Source: Solea solea (lineage: Eukaryota > Chordata > Actinopteri > Pleuronectiformes > Soleidae). Taken from it: 64,000 bases of DNA. How positions within the stretch are numbered: position 1 is the stretch's first letter; each line of letters opens with the position of its first letter. Below the pieces are notes generated by a model. That model had not been told where the DNA came from and did not search any database. It saw only the letters and a list, made by a program, of their open reading frames with translations. Made by a program: the position numbers and the translations under genes. The stretch covers positions 23,431,281-23,495,280 of the forward strand of contig NC_081143.1 of the NCBI RefSeq assembly GCF_958295425.1. Direction: 5' to 3'. Positions 29,401-40,400 of this stretch are shown here, one piece after another.

Positions 29401-31948
29401 TAAGTTTAACGGCCTGTCTTCATCCTCTCCATCCACCGGTACTCTGTCCAGCATGTGGAACTATCAGCTGACTTATTCTAGCCCTAACCCTCCTGGCTGC
29501 CTTTTAAGATATTTCTATAAAATTAGAGGAACAGTTCAACTTTAAAATTTGAGCTTCAAAAGGCCCAAACGGTTAACATGACTCTGGTCTTGACTGACCT
29601 TTCATCTTCATCTTCCTCCTTGCTGCTGATGGATGCTTTTATCCAGGAAAGCATTGAGCTGCTCCCCTGGGCTGCCTGCTGTAGCTCCCTTTCTTTTCCC
29701 TTTCTTATTCTCTCCTTTCAAGGCATTATGCTGCAGTTGTTAAATAAAAAGTATATACCAACAGTATGAATAAGACTGCTTGGTTACAGTACAACAAGGC
29801 AAAAGGCTACTTTTCCTGCAGGCAATTTCTGTTTTTCATTTAGCAAATCAATTACTGCAAGTGTTAATTATGTAGCCTAAAGTAAACCTACACAATACTA
29901 AATATTCAGCCTAAGTATACTGATAGATTCACATGCTGTACCAATGACAAACTCTACTGACATTCTACCGGGAGTATTAATCAGTATTAATCAATCAATT
30001 AATTAGTCAGCAGGGGCCACATACACAGTTAAAAGGCACTTCCTTGGTCCAGAGGGCAAAGGGAAGGTGCTATAGCACCACCTAGTGTCTACCTGTGCAC
30101 GCCACTGCCGTGAAAGGTGGGGTACACCCTGGACAGGAGACCAAACAACCATTCACTCCCACCTATGGTCAATTTAGAGAGTCCAGCTAACCTCTCTGCA
30201 TGTTTTTGGACATGTGGAAGACAAACAGAGAACCCGGAGAACCCCCAGGGAGAAGAGATGCAAACTCCCCACAGAAAGGAGCAAACCGGGATGCAAACTA
30301 GCGACCTTCTTTGCTAATAACAGTATGTAACATACATGTTGTTCAGTCTTCTTGTCTCAGTGTCTTTATCAGAACTGGCTGTGATATGATATAAATAATG
30401 ATCAGAATAATAACACCAGACTGTGGTTATGTAGCCTGTGAAGATTATATAGATTTGTTAAACATGCTGATGGAGCTTGTGTTTGCACTAAAGAGGGAAT
30501 TATGTTGATCTAATTTAGTGCATCACCTTCTGTTGTTTACATGTGTGAGATAGTCTCCTCACACGATGTGTCCATATGGCACCGGTTTATCTATAATGGC
30601 TTTAATTAGTCACAACCTGGCTCAAGGGAAGGGCAGAATATACAGACTGCACATGGTTCAGTAAAATTATTTTGAAGCCTCCATATTTTGTATCAAAATA
30701 CTTTTTTTTAATGGTTCTCTATTTAGTCAATGCACTTTTTGAGATGGTTTAGTTTTGAGATGTTGTGTACAACCTGACAAGGTCACTTCCTGCCTCAAAA
30801 TGTGCAAAAAGTGTTTTTTGCACATTTAACATGAAAACTTATTATCATACTTTTTAGTAGCTTAACAGTAGGAAATGATTGTATTGGATGTTAATAGGGT
30901 ATTAAATATGACAACCTGATGTTATATTAATAGTTTTGCTTATACTATACTTAAGGAAGAGGTCCTAGAACCTGAGTTACCTGAAAAAAATCTCAGGGTG
31001 GGAAAGTATTTAGTACTTAAAAATACAGTATTATATTTTTATACATGATTTGGCTGCTGTATTTTGTACTTTAGTTTGACACGTTTATTAGATGGGTATT
31101 TGGTATTTCATTTTTAAAATACATTTTGCTGTATGTTTTGCTCATGCGTATCTACATGGCACTGGCTTACTGTGTGTATATTTAAGGGCTTCACATAGGA
31201 GCAAGGATGGATTATTGAACGGGCCTATCAGGGCCCAGGGGCCCAAGTGTTCAGGGGGCCCTGGAGCCCAAGCCTCTGTGCTACTATCCTGATATCTTCA
31301 CTATAATGTTATTCATCCTAATAGTTTAATGTGGCCCTGAAGCCAAATAACACTGGTAATTATGTGACATATTATTGTTTGGGAGGGGCTTTTCCAGTCT
31401 GTGCCAAGGGGCCCCATTGGCTCCTAAACCGTCCCAGTGTAGGAGAGTTTGTCAGTGTGTGAAGCTTCCTTAAGTTTCCATCATCATCATCGTCATCATC
31501 ATCAGCAGTAGCAGCAGCACATACGTCATCTGACTCACTCCTCCGGGCGTGAGGGAGACAGATGGGTGGAGACTTGAACCACACCTTCTCAAGCATCCAC
31601 GCTTCTAAGCAAATGCTCACACACACGCACACACGAATATCACTGCGTGTCTAAAAAGAGCGAACACTGATCAGCTCCACGCTGTTTTTGTGTTGTTCTA
31701 CATTATCGCCTAACATGATTATGAAGTGCCACTTCTTCACACAGAGGATGCTTTGACAACTCACCCACTGACACCTCCTGAGCGAAAGCAAGCGAGATGA
31801 GAAACAAAGGCAGCCCCACCGCCAGAAACGTCACTATCTTGTCCACCGCCAGCTCCAGACGCAGCCCCTTGTACTTGGCCTCCGCCGCGGGCTCCTTCAA
31901 CAAAAAGTCGGAGAAAACGTACTCCGTGGCGACGTGAGCGATCGCCAT
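26495..31948 (-). CDS. panx1: Pannexin-1 channel
   Basis: Panx1 forms large-pore plasma-membrane channels that release ATP. Five exons in minus order: 31765-31948, 28941-29062, 28631-28824, 27531-28032, 26495-26644, giving 383 residues with all junctions in frame. The start [20 protein letters not shown] matches the human N terminus. Four membrane segments are seen at about 36-58, 103-122, 200-219 and 253-279. Extracellular-loop cysteines lie at 67, 85, 231 and 250, at the positions of human C66, C84, C246 and C265. The gate-lining SWRQAA (W75, R76) and the sequon NDS (240-242) are conserved. The C-terminal region carries DVID (362-365), where human has the caspase site DVVD, followed by only 18 residues. 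The protein is shorter than human (426). Assignment to the a or b teleost co-orthologue is not possible from this sequence alone. Confidence 0.95.
26800..26960 (+). repeat. Retroelement-like fragment in the last panx1 intron
   Basis: The stretch contains 'cctgtcctgtcttccctg', 'ttccccgccccaacgtg', 'ttccacctgtgtcttg', 'ctgattgtccctgcctcc' and 'gtgtatttagtctgtgtg'. A similar ordered set of phrases occurs at about 62584-62700. This looks like the end region of a teleost dispersed retroelement. The class is not assigned. Confidence 0.4.
27080..27505 (+). repeat. Dispersed element, copy A (panx1 intron)
   Basis: The segment from about 27210 to 27480 aligns by eye with 33040-33280. Shared ordered phrases include 'agttttaaaaacc/aggttttaaaaaac', 'caagttcagtat', 'ccacactta/tcacactta', 'tactgtcctctaa/tactgccatctaa', 'atcaataatagt' and 'aaattcagctt'. 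No coding frame is present. It ends just before the large panx1 exon. Confidence 0.6.
29063..31764 (-). other. First panx1 intron
   Basis: This is a 2.7-kb intron. It contains the dispersed-repeat copy at about 30105-30310, a GGGCCC-rich block at 31195-31290 probably belonging to the family that includes the 27.1 and 33.0 kb copies, and an (ATC)n run near 31480-31505. No exon on either strand is supported. Confidence 0.5.
30105..30310 (+). repeat. Dispersed teleost repeat copy
   Basis: The order 'gtgaaaggtggggtacac', 'cctggacaggagaccaaa', 'caaccattcactcccacc', 'ggtcaatttagagagtcc', 'gcatgtttttggacatgt', 'gcaaactccccacagaaa' parallels the copy at 52620-52890 step by step. This is a single family present several times in the window. 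Confidence 0.7.
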
Positions 31949-32368
31949 GACGGACGGGAACAAAAACGCCGGTGTTGTCCTTTAATAATCACCTGACGGA
32001 CGAGCCGGTTTCTCTTTTCTTCAGTTTCGAAGAGTCCAAATAAGCGAAGTGCCGAACTCTGAGGTCTGAACTAATGACAGAGGGAACACTCTGAAGAACA
32101 ATGTGTGAAAGCCTGAGGTGTGATTGTTTACGCATCTCTCCATTCACTGCTCAGAAACTGCAGTCCGTTAACTGTAAAACCCCCACAGACATCAAGAGGC
32201 AGCGGGCTGTCCTGGCTGACTGCCACTAGGGGGCGACCGTGAGTCGTCCAATGCACCTGCCACATTATCAAGAAACAACTCACACAAAGAAACACTCATG
32301 CATTCATTATTGTATTGGATGCTGCATTTAAATATGACAACCTGATTTTACACGAATAGCTGTGTTTA

Positions 32369-32468
32369 CACTATGCTATACTATACTGTACTATACTATA
32401 CTATACTATACCATGCTGTACTATATTATACTATAGTGTACTGTACTGTACTGTACTATACTATACTC
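32369..32468 (+). repeat. Imperfect ACTAT tandem array
   Basis: About 100 bp are built of ACTAT/ACTGT-type pentamers ('ctatactatactatacta' and variants), followed directly by 'caaggaaaaggccctaga'. The latter also occurs in similar form at 30952-30975 ('ttaaggaagaggtcctag'). It lies between panx1 and marf1. Confidence 0.8.
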
Positions 32469-33039
32469 AAGGAAAAGGCCCTAGAACCTGAGTTATGGGC
32501 CCCTGAGTGAAATATCACTGGTTATTATGTGCTGTCTTGATAGACAGTTGTATTATCGTCATTATTAATATAATTTGGGCTTTTAGCAAATGGGAGGTGG
32601 AGAATCTTTGAGAGTCCTTATATGATAACCTCATTATTTTAAGAAAGAAAAGAAGAAACATTCATTCATTCATTTTATACCACTTCATTGTTCAATTAAA
32701 TTCAATGTATGTACTATGTAAACAACTCAATGCAGTTCAAATAAGTCTAGTTTCTAATTAAGTGTGTGTAAGAGAAAAATGTTAATCTTCAGCTAACTTT
32801 AAGTTTAATTACTCACATATTCTTATAACCAGAGTTCTGGTGTTCAATATTAGCAGCCGTAACTTACGATATCTGGACCGGAGACACTATCTCAAGGCTT
32901 ACTAGCTATATGTATCAGACCTGGCACGCTGCTCGCCATAATCTGTTGTGCTGCCTTAACTGTTCAGATGTCAGGCATTGTCTCAGGTCTCCTTGGATCT
33001 GAGCTGTCTGCAATAAAATCGTTTTCTTTTTCATATCTG

Positions 33040-33302
33040 TTCTAGGTTTTAAAAAACAGTCATTAAACTGGTTTACTTGTTTATTTCAAGTTCAGTATCA
33101 TCACACTTAAATACTAAAATGCAAATTAATACTAATCCACTTTTGTGATTTTACTGCCATCTAAGGTTAAAAATAAATAAATAGCACAACTATAAACGTG
33201 TTACAGTGGTATCAATAATAGTCAAGCACTGTCTACTCTGAGGTGGTGGGAGGGGGCCCAAATCAAATTCAGCTTAGGGCCCCATAAAGGCTTAGGCCGG
33301 CC
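33040..33302 (+). repeat. Dispersed element, copy B
   Basis: It is homologous by eye to the 27.2-27.5 kb copy (see that entry). Its right end reads 'gggcccaaatcaaattcag', 'cttagggccccataaagg', 'cttaggccggcccc', a GGGCCC-type terminus. No coding capacity. Confidence 0.6.
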
Positions 33303-33599
33303 CCGATATATAATATATGAAAAGGGCAAAAATTAGATGCTTTGTTTTGGACTGACATTTATATATGGACTCTCCCTTAAGACACACTTTGAGATGTAAC
33401 AAATTATTTGCTATGACTTTCCGTTTAGTATTTGTTGTATTCCATCTATTAAGAGGATAGACCACAGTTGGGAACAAAACTCATTCTTTAACTGTCTGAT
33501 ATTGTATGGCAATTGTTATTGATGTGTACCGAACTGACACACAACACTGCAGCATTCAGGCACTGCAGCCACACAAAACTGAACTGTATGACAGAAATG

Positions 33600-33707
33600 T
33601 TATTTTATTTTATTTTATTTTATTTTATTTTATTTTATTTTATTTTATTTTATTTTATTTTATTTTATTTTATTTTATTTTATTTTATTTTATTTTATTT
33701 TATTTTA
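33600..33707 (+). repeat. (TTTTA)n pentanucleotide microsatellite
   Basis: About 21 uninterrupted TTTTA units lie roughly 100-200 bp upstream of the inferred first exon of marf1. The translated frames through it are low-complexity artefacts. Length polymorphism is expected. Confidence 0.97.
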
Positions 33708-33930
33708 CGCAACATTCAGGCAACAGGTAGGTGGCGATAACGCGTCGTAACGCAGGTTGCCACACAACATTGAACGGGACAGAAGAAGAATGGCTTATTG
33801 ATAAGTTTGCGACACCTGCGCGGGCTTTCCGGCAGACACAAGGTACAAAACAGTGGGGGTTTGTCGGGGGTAAAAACAGAGAGGAACGGTCATTCCATTG
33901 AGGAAGATGTGAAAGGCAAGACTTTCTCAG
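33708..33930 (+). promoter_or_regulatory. marf1 promoter and non-coding first exon
   Basis: After the microsatellite the sequence becomes CpG-containing ('gataacgcgtcgtaacg', 'cctgcgcgggctttccgg'). A good donor follows at 33930/33931 ('actttctcag|gtaaat'). A matching acceptor at 34383 ('ctttcgtttcttctgtaaag') would join it to the exon carrying the start codon. The exon is inferred from splice signals only; the transcription start is unknown. Confidence 0.5.
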
Positions 33931-34438
33931 GTAAATAAATCAACTGTTGTTGCGGAATTGTCGCCGTTTCTACAGACGTTAATGTTCGTAAGCATGTCGG
34001 AGCAGCTTTATTTTCCTGCTAAACATGACCGTTAATATTAATGTTGCCATTTGTTAGCGATAAACGCGCCATTTGCTCCGTCCAAACACTTCACTTTAAA
34101 TTAGCTGAATTCAGTAGCGGCCTCAAGCTAGTTGATAAAGCTAATTGTTTCGCATGGAGCAATAGTTAGCATGGCGTTTAGCTAGCTTCCTGTGAACAGG
34201 ATATATTGTTGACATAATTATTCGCGTTTCGGATAAACAGTCCAGACTTACTAAATTTGTGACGTGTTTCCCTTATTTACCTACGTCAACCCGAAGCTCA
34301 CCTGTGCTATCATAAATGAGTCAGTCAGGACTTTACTCCGAAACTACCAGTGTAGCGTGACTACTTTCGTTTCTTCTGTAAAGGAAAGCATGAAAGAGAA
34401 GAGAGGTCACAGTATGGTGAAAGATCTCTCTGGGTTGT

Positions 34439-37400
34439 ATGATGGAAGGACTGGGAAAGGAGAGATCCATGTGCAGCGCTAATCCCTTCCCATGGCTCAA
34501 CCACCCCAAAACAGAGGCCTCGACCCTGCTGTGGAAACTCAAAGACTGCTTCTCCACCACCGAAACAACTGCCCCTCATCACACAGATAAGCAAGTAGGT
34601 GTATTTAGCTGTTCTTAGTATCATACACATGTAGACATGTTTGAGAGTGGAAGGGGAATTTGAGTCGGTTTGTCTGCTGATAAAATAGTTACTTGTATAC
34701 AGTATGTTGGAATGGATTTGTGTTCTTTGTTGATAAGATTGGCAATAGTTCAGATTCCTCTTTGACTCCACTCAGACCTGGTATTTAAGCTGTAGTGCAT
34801 AACTTTTGTTTTTTTGTTATTTTAATTTGTCAATGTTTGGTCCTCCTTAAATGTAAATGATGTAACATGACACTATCTGTCAAGCAATACTGACTGAGGA
34901 ATCATTTGTGTGTATACAGCAACAGTGCTGTCATCTTTCTTACTAGCACAATGTTGCTGTTTCCTCCGTTTGCTTTGTCATTTAAAATATCACTTCCTGT
35001 GTACAGGGCAGGATCTAAACACAGCTATACAGATGTTACATGGAGCTGATGGGCTTCATCTGCATTTTGTATACTCATTTGACAGTGATTTGAATGCAGC
35101 ATACATTTGTTAATATTTAAAAGTTGTGTACTACAGTTTTAAGTTATAGCCACATTATCAAAATAGTATCAAATTAATAATTTCTCGGTTTGTTTTCCAG
35201 AACAATTACATGGAGAGCAGAAAGGCTGTGCTGGAATTGAAAGATGTCCCTCCTCCACCACCGCACCATACTTCCTCCCAATCATCCCAGCCCTTCTCTC
35301 TGGCCCCTCTCCCTTTACCTCATCCCTGCTTGCCTCCACCACCACAGCTTACACAAGGCTCCCACCAACAGCAACCATCACTCCAGCAACAAGAGAGTGG
35401 TAGCCCCAAAGTAAGCATTTGCACTCACTGTGACTATTGCACCACAGATGGAAAGAGGTTAATAGATGGTGGTGGTTTTGTTGGTAGCAATAGCAACATT
35501 GTCTCCCTCTACATTCCCCCACGATCTCTGGGAGCAACCATCAGCAACAGCAGTATTAGCAGATCTGGACCTTGCACTATTGCCTCATCTGTTCATCAGT
35601 ATGAAAGTAACCTGAGCTTTGGACGTAGAGGTGAATCTCTTGATCCATTGTTCAGCCTTGGTTACAAACCTCAGCTGTCCTCCACTGTTGCTACCTCTCA
35701 GCCCATTTCTTCACACCCCAACCTCCCCTGTTGCTCAGGGCTTCCTTACACCTGTCCAGCTTTACCTCTTCCATGCAGTCAGTCCAGCTTGTTCCCCTCC
35801 TCAGCCCCTTTGGCTTCCTCTCTTCCCTCTGTCTCTTCTTTCACTGCTCCGGTGCATGGCTCTTGCCTGGCCTCTTCTGGCTACTACACCTGTGGTGTGG
35901 ACTACAGCCCGTCAGCCAGAAGATCCCAGAGAAGTACACTTGGTGACCACCCAACCCCTACCACCATCACTACTACAACCACCTCAGCACACTTCTGCTC
36001 TAAGCCTATGCACCTAAATGTAGAACGCACGGTTTGTGTGAAGGGGGCGCACTACTGTCAAGAGTGCTTTTTGAAGGTTGGTAGAGCTTTTTTTTATTCA
36101 CTCAGTACTTAAATGTGTTGTTAGGAATAAATTAAATATTGTGTTAGTCCCACTTAAACAAGACGTTACATTTTTCTTAACATTAGTCTGACTAAAATGT
36201 TACTAAATGGAATTTCCCAAAACCAACATAACATGACCAGATAATGTGGAGATTAATTTCAACTTTGTTTATGCATTCTGTTGGACTTGAGCCAGCCTGG
36301 GTGCTCTTTGGAAAAAAAAAAAAAAATAATAATAATTGTGACGGAATAGATCAACAAGAATATGCCTAATACTAACAAGCTGAAAGGGGGTATATCGCCA
36401 TCTGGCCTAGCAGAGGTGGACACACTTCATTAAATCCACTGCTTGTGCTTGTATTCTTGGACAAGAACAGTGGTCTAATTGAGCTACAGCTGTTGCCAAG
36501 GCTACCGGCTGCATGTGTTGCTTTTTTGTGTATTTGTGCGATGAAGATCACTTATAGGTCACTGTGATTCTATATCATGGATGGCCTCGGTCATGTAAAG
36601 TGAAACAGTTTTGTTTTGTTAAAACTTGTATTCGTAAACCATGATTTGCCACTGATGTCATAGTTTGTCTTTTACCTGACTGTATTATTCATGTTCCTGT
36701 TTCCAGCCAATGAATGGTCTGGCATCAGAGTCAGATAACGTGTGGCCCAATACTGCACCCATCCCTATCCCTATTTGCAATGGCTGTGGTACCTCCTCTG
36801 ATGGCATGATGCTCATGCCATCAACCAAGACTGGCCCGAAGTATGGTTAGTGGGCTCAATAATTCAATCTTGAATCCTAGCATATACACTGGAATGTACA
36901 AATTTGGGCAATTGTTTGCCACACTGTATATTTAAATGACTGAAAGAACACTTGAATTATAAGATGATTTGTTTATATCCAAATCAAGAATACCTTGTAT
37001 TTCCATCTTTTACCATTTAAAGTAACAAAACAGAAACTGTTCAGAACATAACTTGGTATGTATGGCCAGTAAGTACAGTGTGTGAAGGCTTTGGTAGTAG
37101 CAAAAAGGATTTTAAATTTTTGCATAAGAACATCTGTCACTTTTCTAGACAGACTAAGACTAAGGGCTAAATCACAGCTTTTTTTTATTGTAAATGCTTG
37201 CATCACCAAGGGTTCTTCATATTTCTTTTTATCTACAATTGTATAAGACATACATAAAATAATAATCTTGATTAACTTTATGCCTCTTTTTTAGTCAGTT
37301 CAGCAACAGTCAATTTGTTAAAAGGGGCACAAATGTTTTCATGCCATTCTATATTTTCATTAGATTTTTAATATTTTATCAGATGTTTTTCAATGATCTA

Positions 37401-40400
37401 GATTGGACTGTTTGAAACAGTAAGCTCAGTTGAGTGTAGGTGAAATCATTTTTTGAAAGGATGTCCAATTCAATATTGGCTATTGTTTTGATCATTTGTG
37501 TGTCAGGTTCACCAGAGACTAATGGTCCTGAGAACATCCCACCAGTGGGGGTCTTCTGGGACATTGAGAACTGCAGTGTCCCCAGTGGTCGCTCTGCTGG
37601 AGCTGTTGTCCAGCGTATTCGCAGCCGTTTCTTCCAGGGTCATCGTGAGGCAGAATTTATTTGTGTCTGTGATATCAGCAAGGAGTGCAAAGCTGTGATT
37701 CAAGAGCTCAACAACTGCCAGGTAATTGGAATGTCTAATATCGGCCAATTCTGTAATGGTTGCAGATACTCAACAGATAATGAGTATCTCTCAAACTTTC
37801 AGGTTACTGTTGCACATATCAACGCCACAGCCAAGAATGCCGCAGATGACAAACTTCGCCAGAGCCTTCGGCGCTTTGCTGATACCCACACTGCACCGGC
37901 AACTGTCGTATTAGTATCTTGTGAGTTCAGATCGTGTTAATCAGCTACACTCTTGCTGCACAAAATGATTTTTGCATTAACGAGTGTGATCTTTTCCTTG
38001 TTAACAGCGGATGTAAACTTTGCAAGTGAGTTGAGTGACCTGCGTCACCGCCATGGTTTCAAGGTAATCCTGGTCCATGGCAATCATACATCTCCAGCTC
38101 TACTGCAGCATGCCCACCACCATGTGGCCTTTCAAGAAATCACAGCTGATCTGCCACCACGAATGCTTGTCAAAGCACAGGTAGGCTTTAAAAATGTCTT
38201 ATTTAAATTTGGTAAAATACTGTTTTGATGTTATTCTGTAGTAAATAAGGTAAGTTCATACTGACACAAGTAATCAAACAGAATCTCACTTAAGTGTGGA
38301 CCAAGAAGGCAGAGAGTGAGGCAGTTGGAATGTATATTTAATCATATTCAATTTTATTTTAGGGGTTATTACCATCTGTCCTAAGTCTACATACAGCCTT
38401 TCTCCAAACTGCTGTAATCTTTTTGCAAGTGTAAATCATACAAACCAGACAGGCGCGCTGTCTCTTCCTCCCCTCCCTCAGCCCAGTTTCAACCTCCTCT
38501 ATGTGCACAACCTCCCTGTCAACTGTGACAAGAGCCTACGGAACGCTGTGAAGCTCAGGCTCCGCCGCCTGTCTGACAACTGTGGTGGCAAGGTGCTGGG
38601 CATCGCCCAGGGCACAGCAGTACTCCGGTTTGGCAACCCAGAGACGGCTGCGCGTGCACGCAAACGAATGGAAAATGAGGATGTGTTTGGCCGCCGAATC
38701 AGCCTTTCCTTCTCCCCGCGGCCCAGAGACGATGCTAGTCCTGAGCCTCAGTCTCAGCCCCATCCCTTGCCTCGGGCTCTGCCCCAACCCTCACAGTCCC
38801 AGGATTCAGTGTTCCCCCCGCCCCCATCCATATCCTCCTTCTCATTTCTGCCCCTGGAGAAGCCAAGGTCACCCAGGAGGCCACGGCGAGCAACCCGCCC
38901 ATGCCACACCCCTGGCCCAGTGCCTGAAAGGCCCTACAGCCCCAGGAGAGGGTGCAGTGGGCCTCCCGGTGGTGCGCCAGCCAAGCCCCATCAGGTCAGC
39001 AGTCTCGCCAGTGCCTGCTTCCCCTTAACCTCCATTGCCCTCTGTCCTTGTCTGGGCTGCTTTGTAATTGCAGTAGCTTTTTCCGCCAGTGTCCTAATTG
39101 CCGCCTTGACACTAACAGCTTGTAGCAGCTTGCTTCGTTTGTCTGCCTGTGCTAGCATGTAGCATGTGTCTGGTGTTGGTAGTGCTTCATGTGTCCCCTG
39201 TTGTTCTGCATGTTCAGTTCTCTGCATGTTCAGTTCTCTGCCATCATTCATTTATGAATGATCTATTTTAGCTTTTATACTTTCTTCTGGCTGCTTTGTT
39301 CAGTATATTAGTGCTGTTGTAGTACTTCATGCAAGTAGCCTCTGTTTTGTCCAAACTCTGCTCCATGTGTTTATTTTTTCTGGCCTTGGCATGTGCAGCT
39401 CATGCCACGTTCAGAGTACTGTTCTGATGTCTGGAGTAACTTGGCTTTTTCTCGCTTGAACCAAACTGTCTAGGATTCAGAACACCATCAACGTCAAATC
39501 ATTCCTTCATTGTGCCATAACCTACTCCCTCAGAACGAGCATCACTATCGGTTCCTTATGTCTGAGTTGAGCTGCTCAAACCAAAACATTTTCTTCATGA
39601 TGGAGATAATATGATGATGCATACACATCACACTACAACTAAAGTAATCTATCTATTGCAGATCTAGTTTATTGTGAAAACATTAAAATGTGAAGCACAC
39701 TAAATATTGTGCTTGTATTTTTTGGTTACAGCAGCAACAGATTTGTTAAAATGGGCTGTTTTTGCCACTGTCATGATGACATTCCTATTTGTAGCTTTAG
39801 CTTGGCTTTGAACATCTCAGAGTTCCTGCCATAGTCTTATCTAATCACAGCAGCTCATGTATAATGCAGTACATTCATGTTTTAAAATGTTAGGCACACA
39901 CTCTGGAGTCACTACCACTCACAAAACTAAATGATGTTATTCAGCTGGATTTGTACAGCTAGTTTGATTAAAATGTGCAGCCCTCATCATACTAAAGAAC
40001 ATCAAAGCATTCTCTCCTGTAACTTTTTCCATTAAGCTTTTTTTCATCTGCACTAACAAGTTTAACTAATTGCTTCAGTCTCGCCTCCCATGCGCACATG
40101 CACACATCAGGATTCCAGCCAGTCAACATATATTAACCTTTAGTGTCTGTCTGATCCAGGAGCTGGGTAGTGTGGATGGCAAGTCCAGAATGGGCTTTCA
40201 TCAACTGGATAAAGGGCGTGCTGCTTCTTCCTCTCCACACGGCACCACTGAGACTGGGTCCATGGGGCAGCTGCCCAAACCTGGCCTCACTGGAGAATCC
40301 ATGTACAGGAGGAGGTATACATGATGGTGACACTGATGGGGTCTAATGGGATCTGATGATCGCGGAGTGTGAAAATGCTGTTCCGCAACAGTGTAACAAA

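Larger units (their letters stand above)
31949..33600. other. Spacer between divergent panx1 and marf1
   Basis: The two genes are transcribed away from each other here. The first about 150 bp past the panx1 ATG are its likely 5' UTR and promoter. The rest holds the ACTAT array and a dispersed-element copy at 33040-33302. No additional gene is supported. Confidence 0.5.

Noticed and set aside
33506..33740. Open frames encoding repeated F-I-L-F-Y
   Set aside because: They are simply translations of the (TTTTA)n microsatellite.
38503..39162. A 219-codon marf1 frame running past 38994, possibly an alternative protein end
   Set aside because: After 38994 the sequence loses similarity and becomes hydrophobic filler. 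The donor at 38995 joins in frame to 40160, so retention is possible but unsupported.
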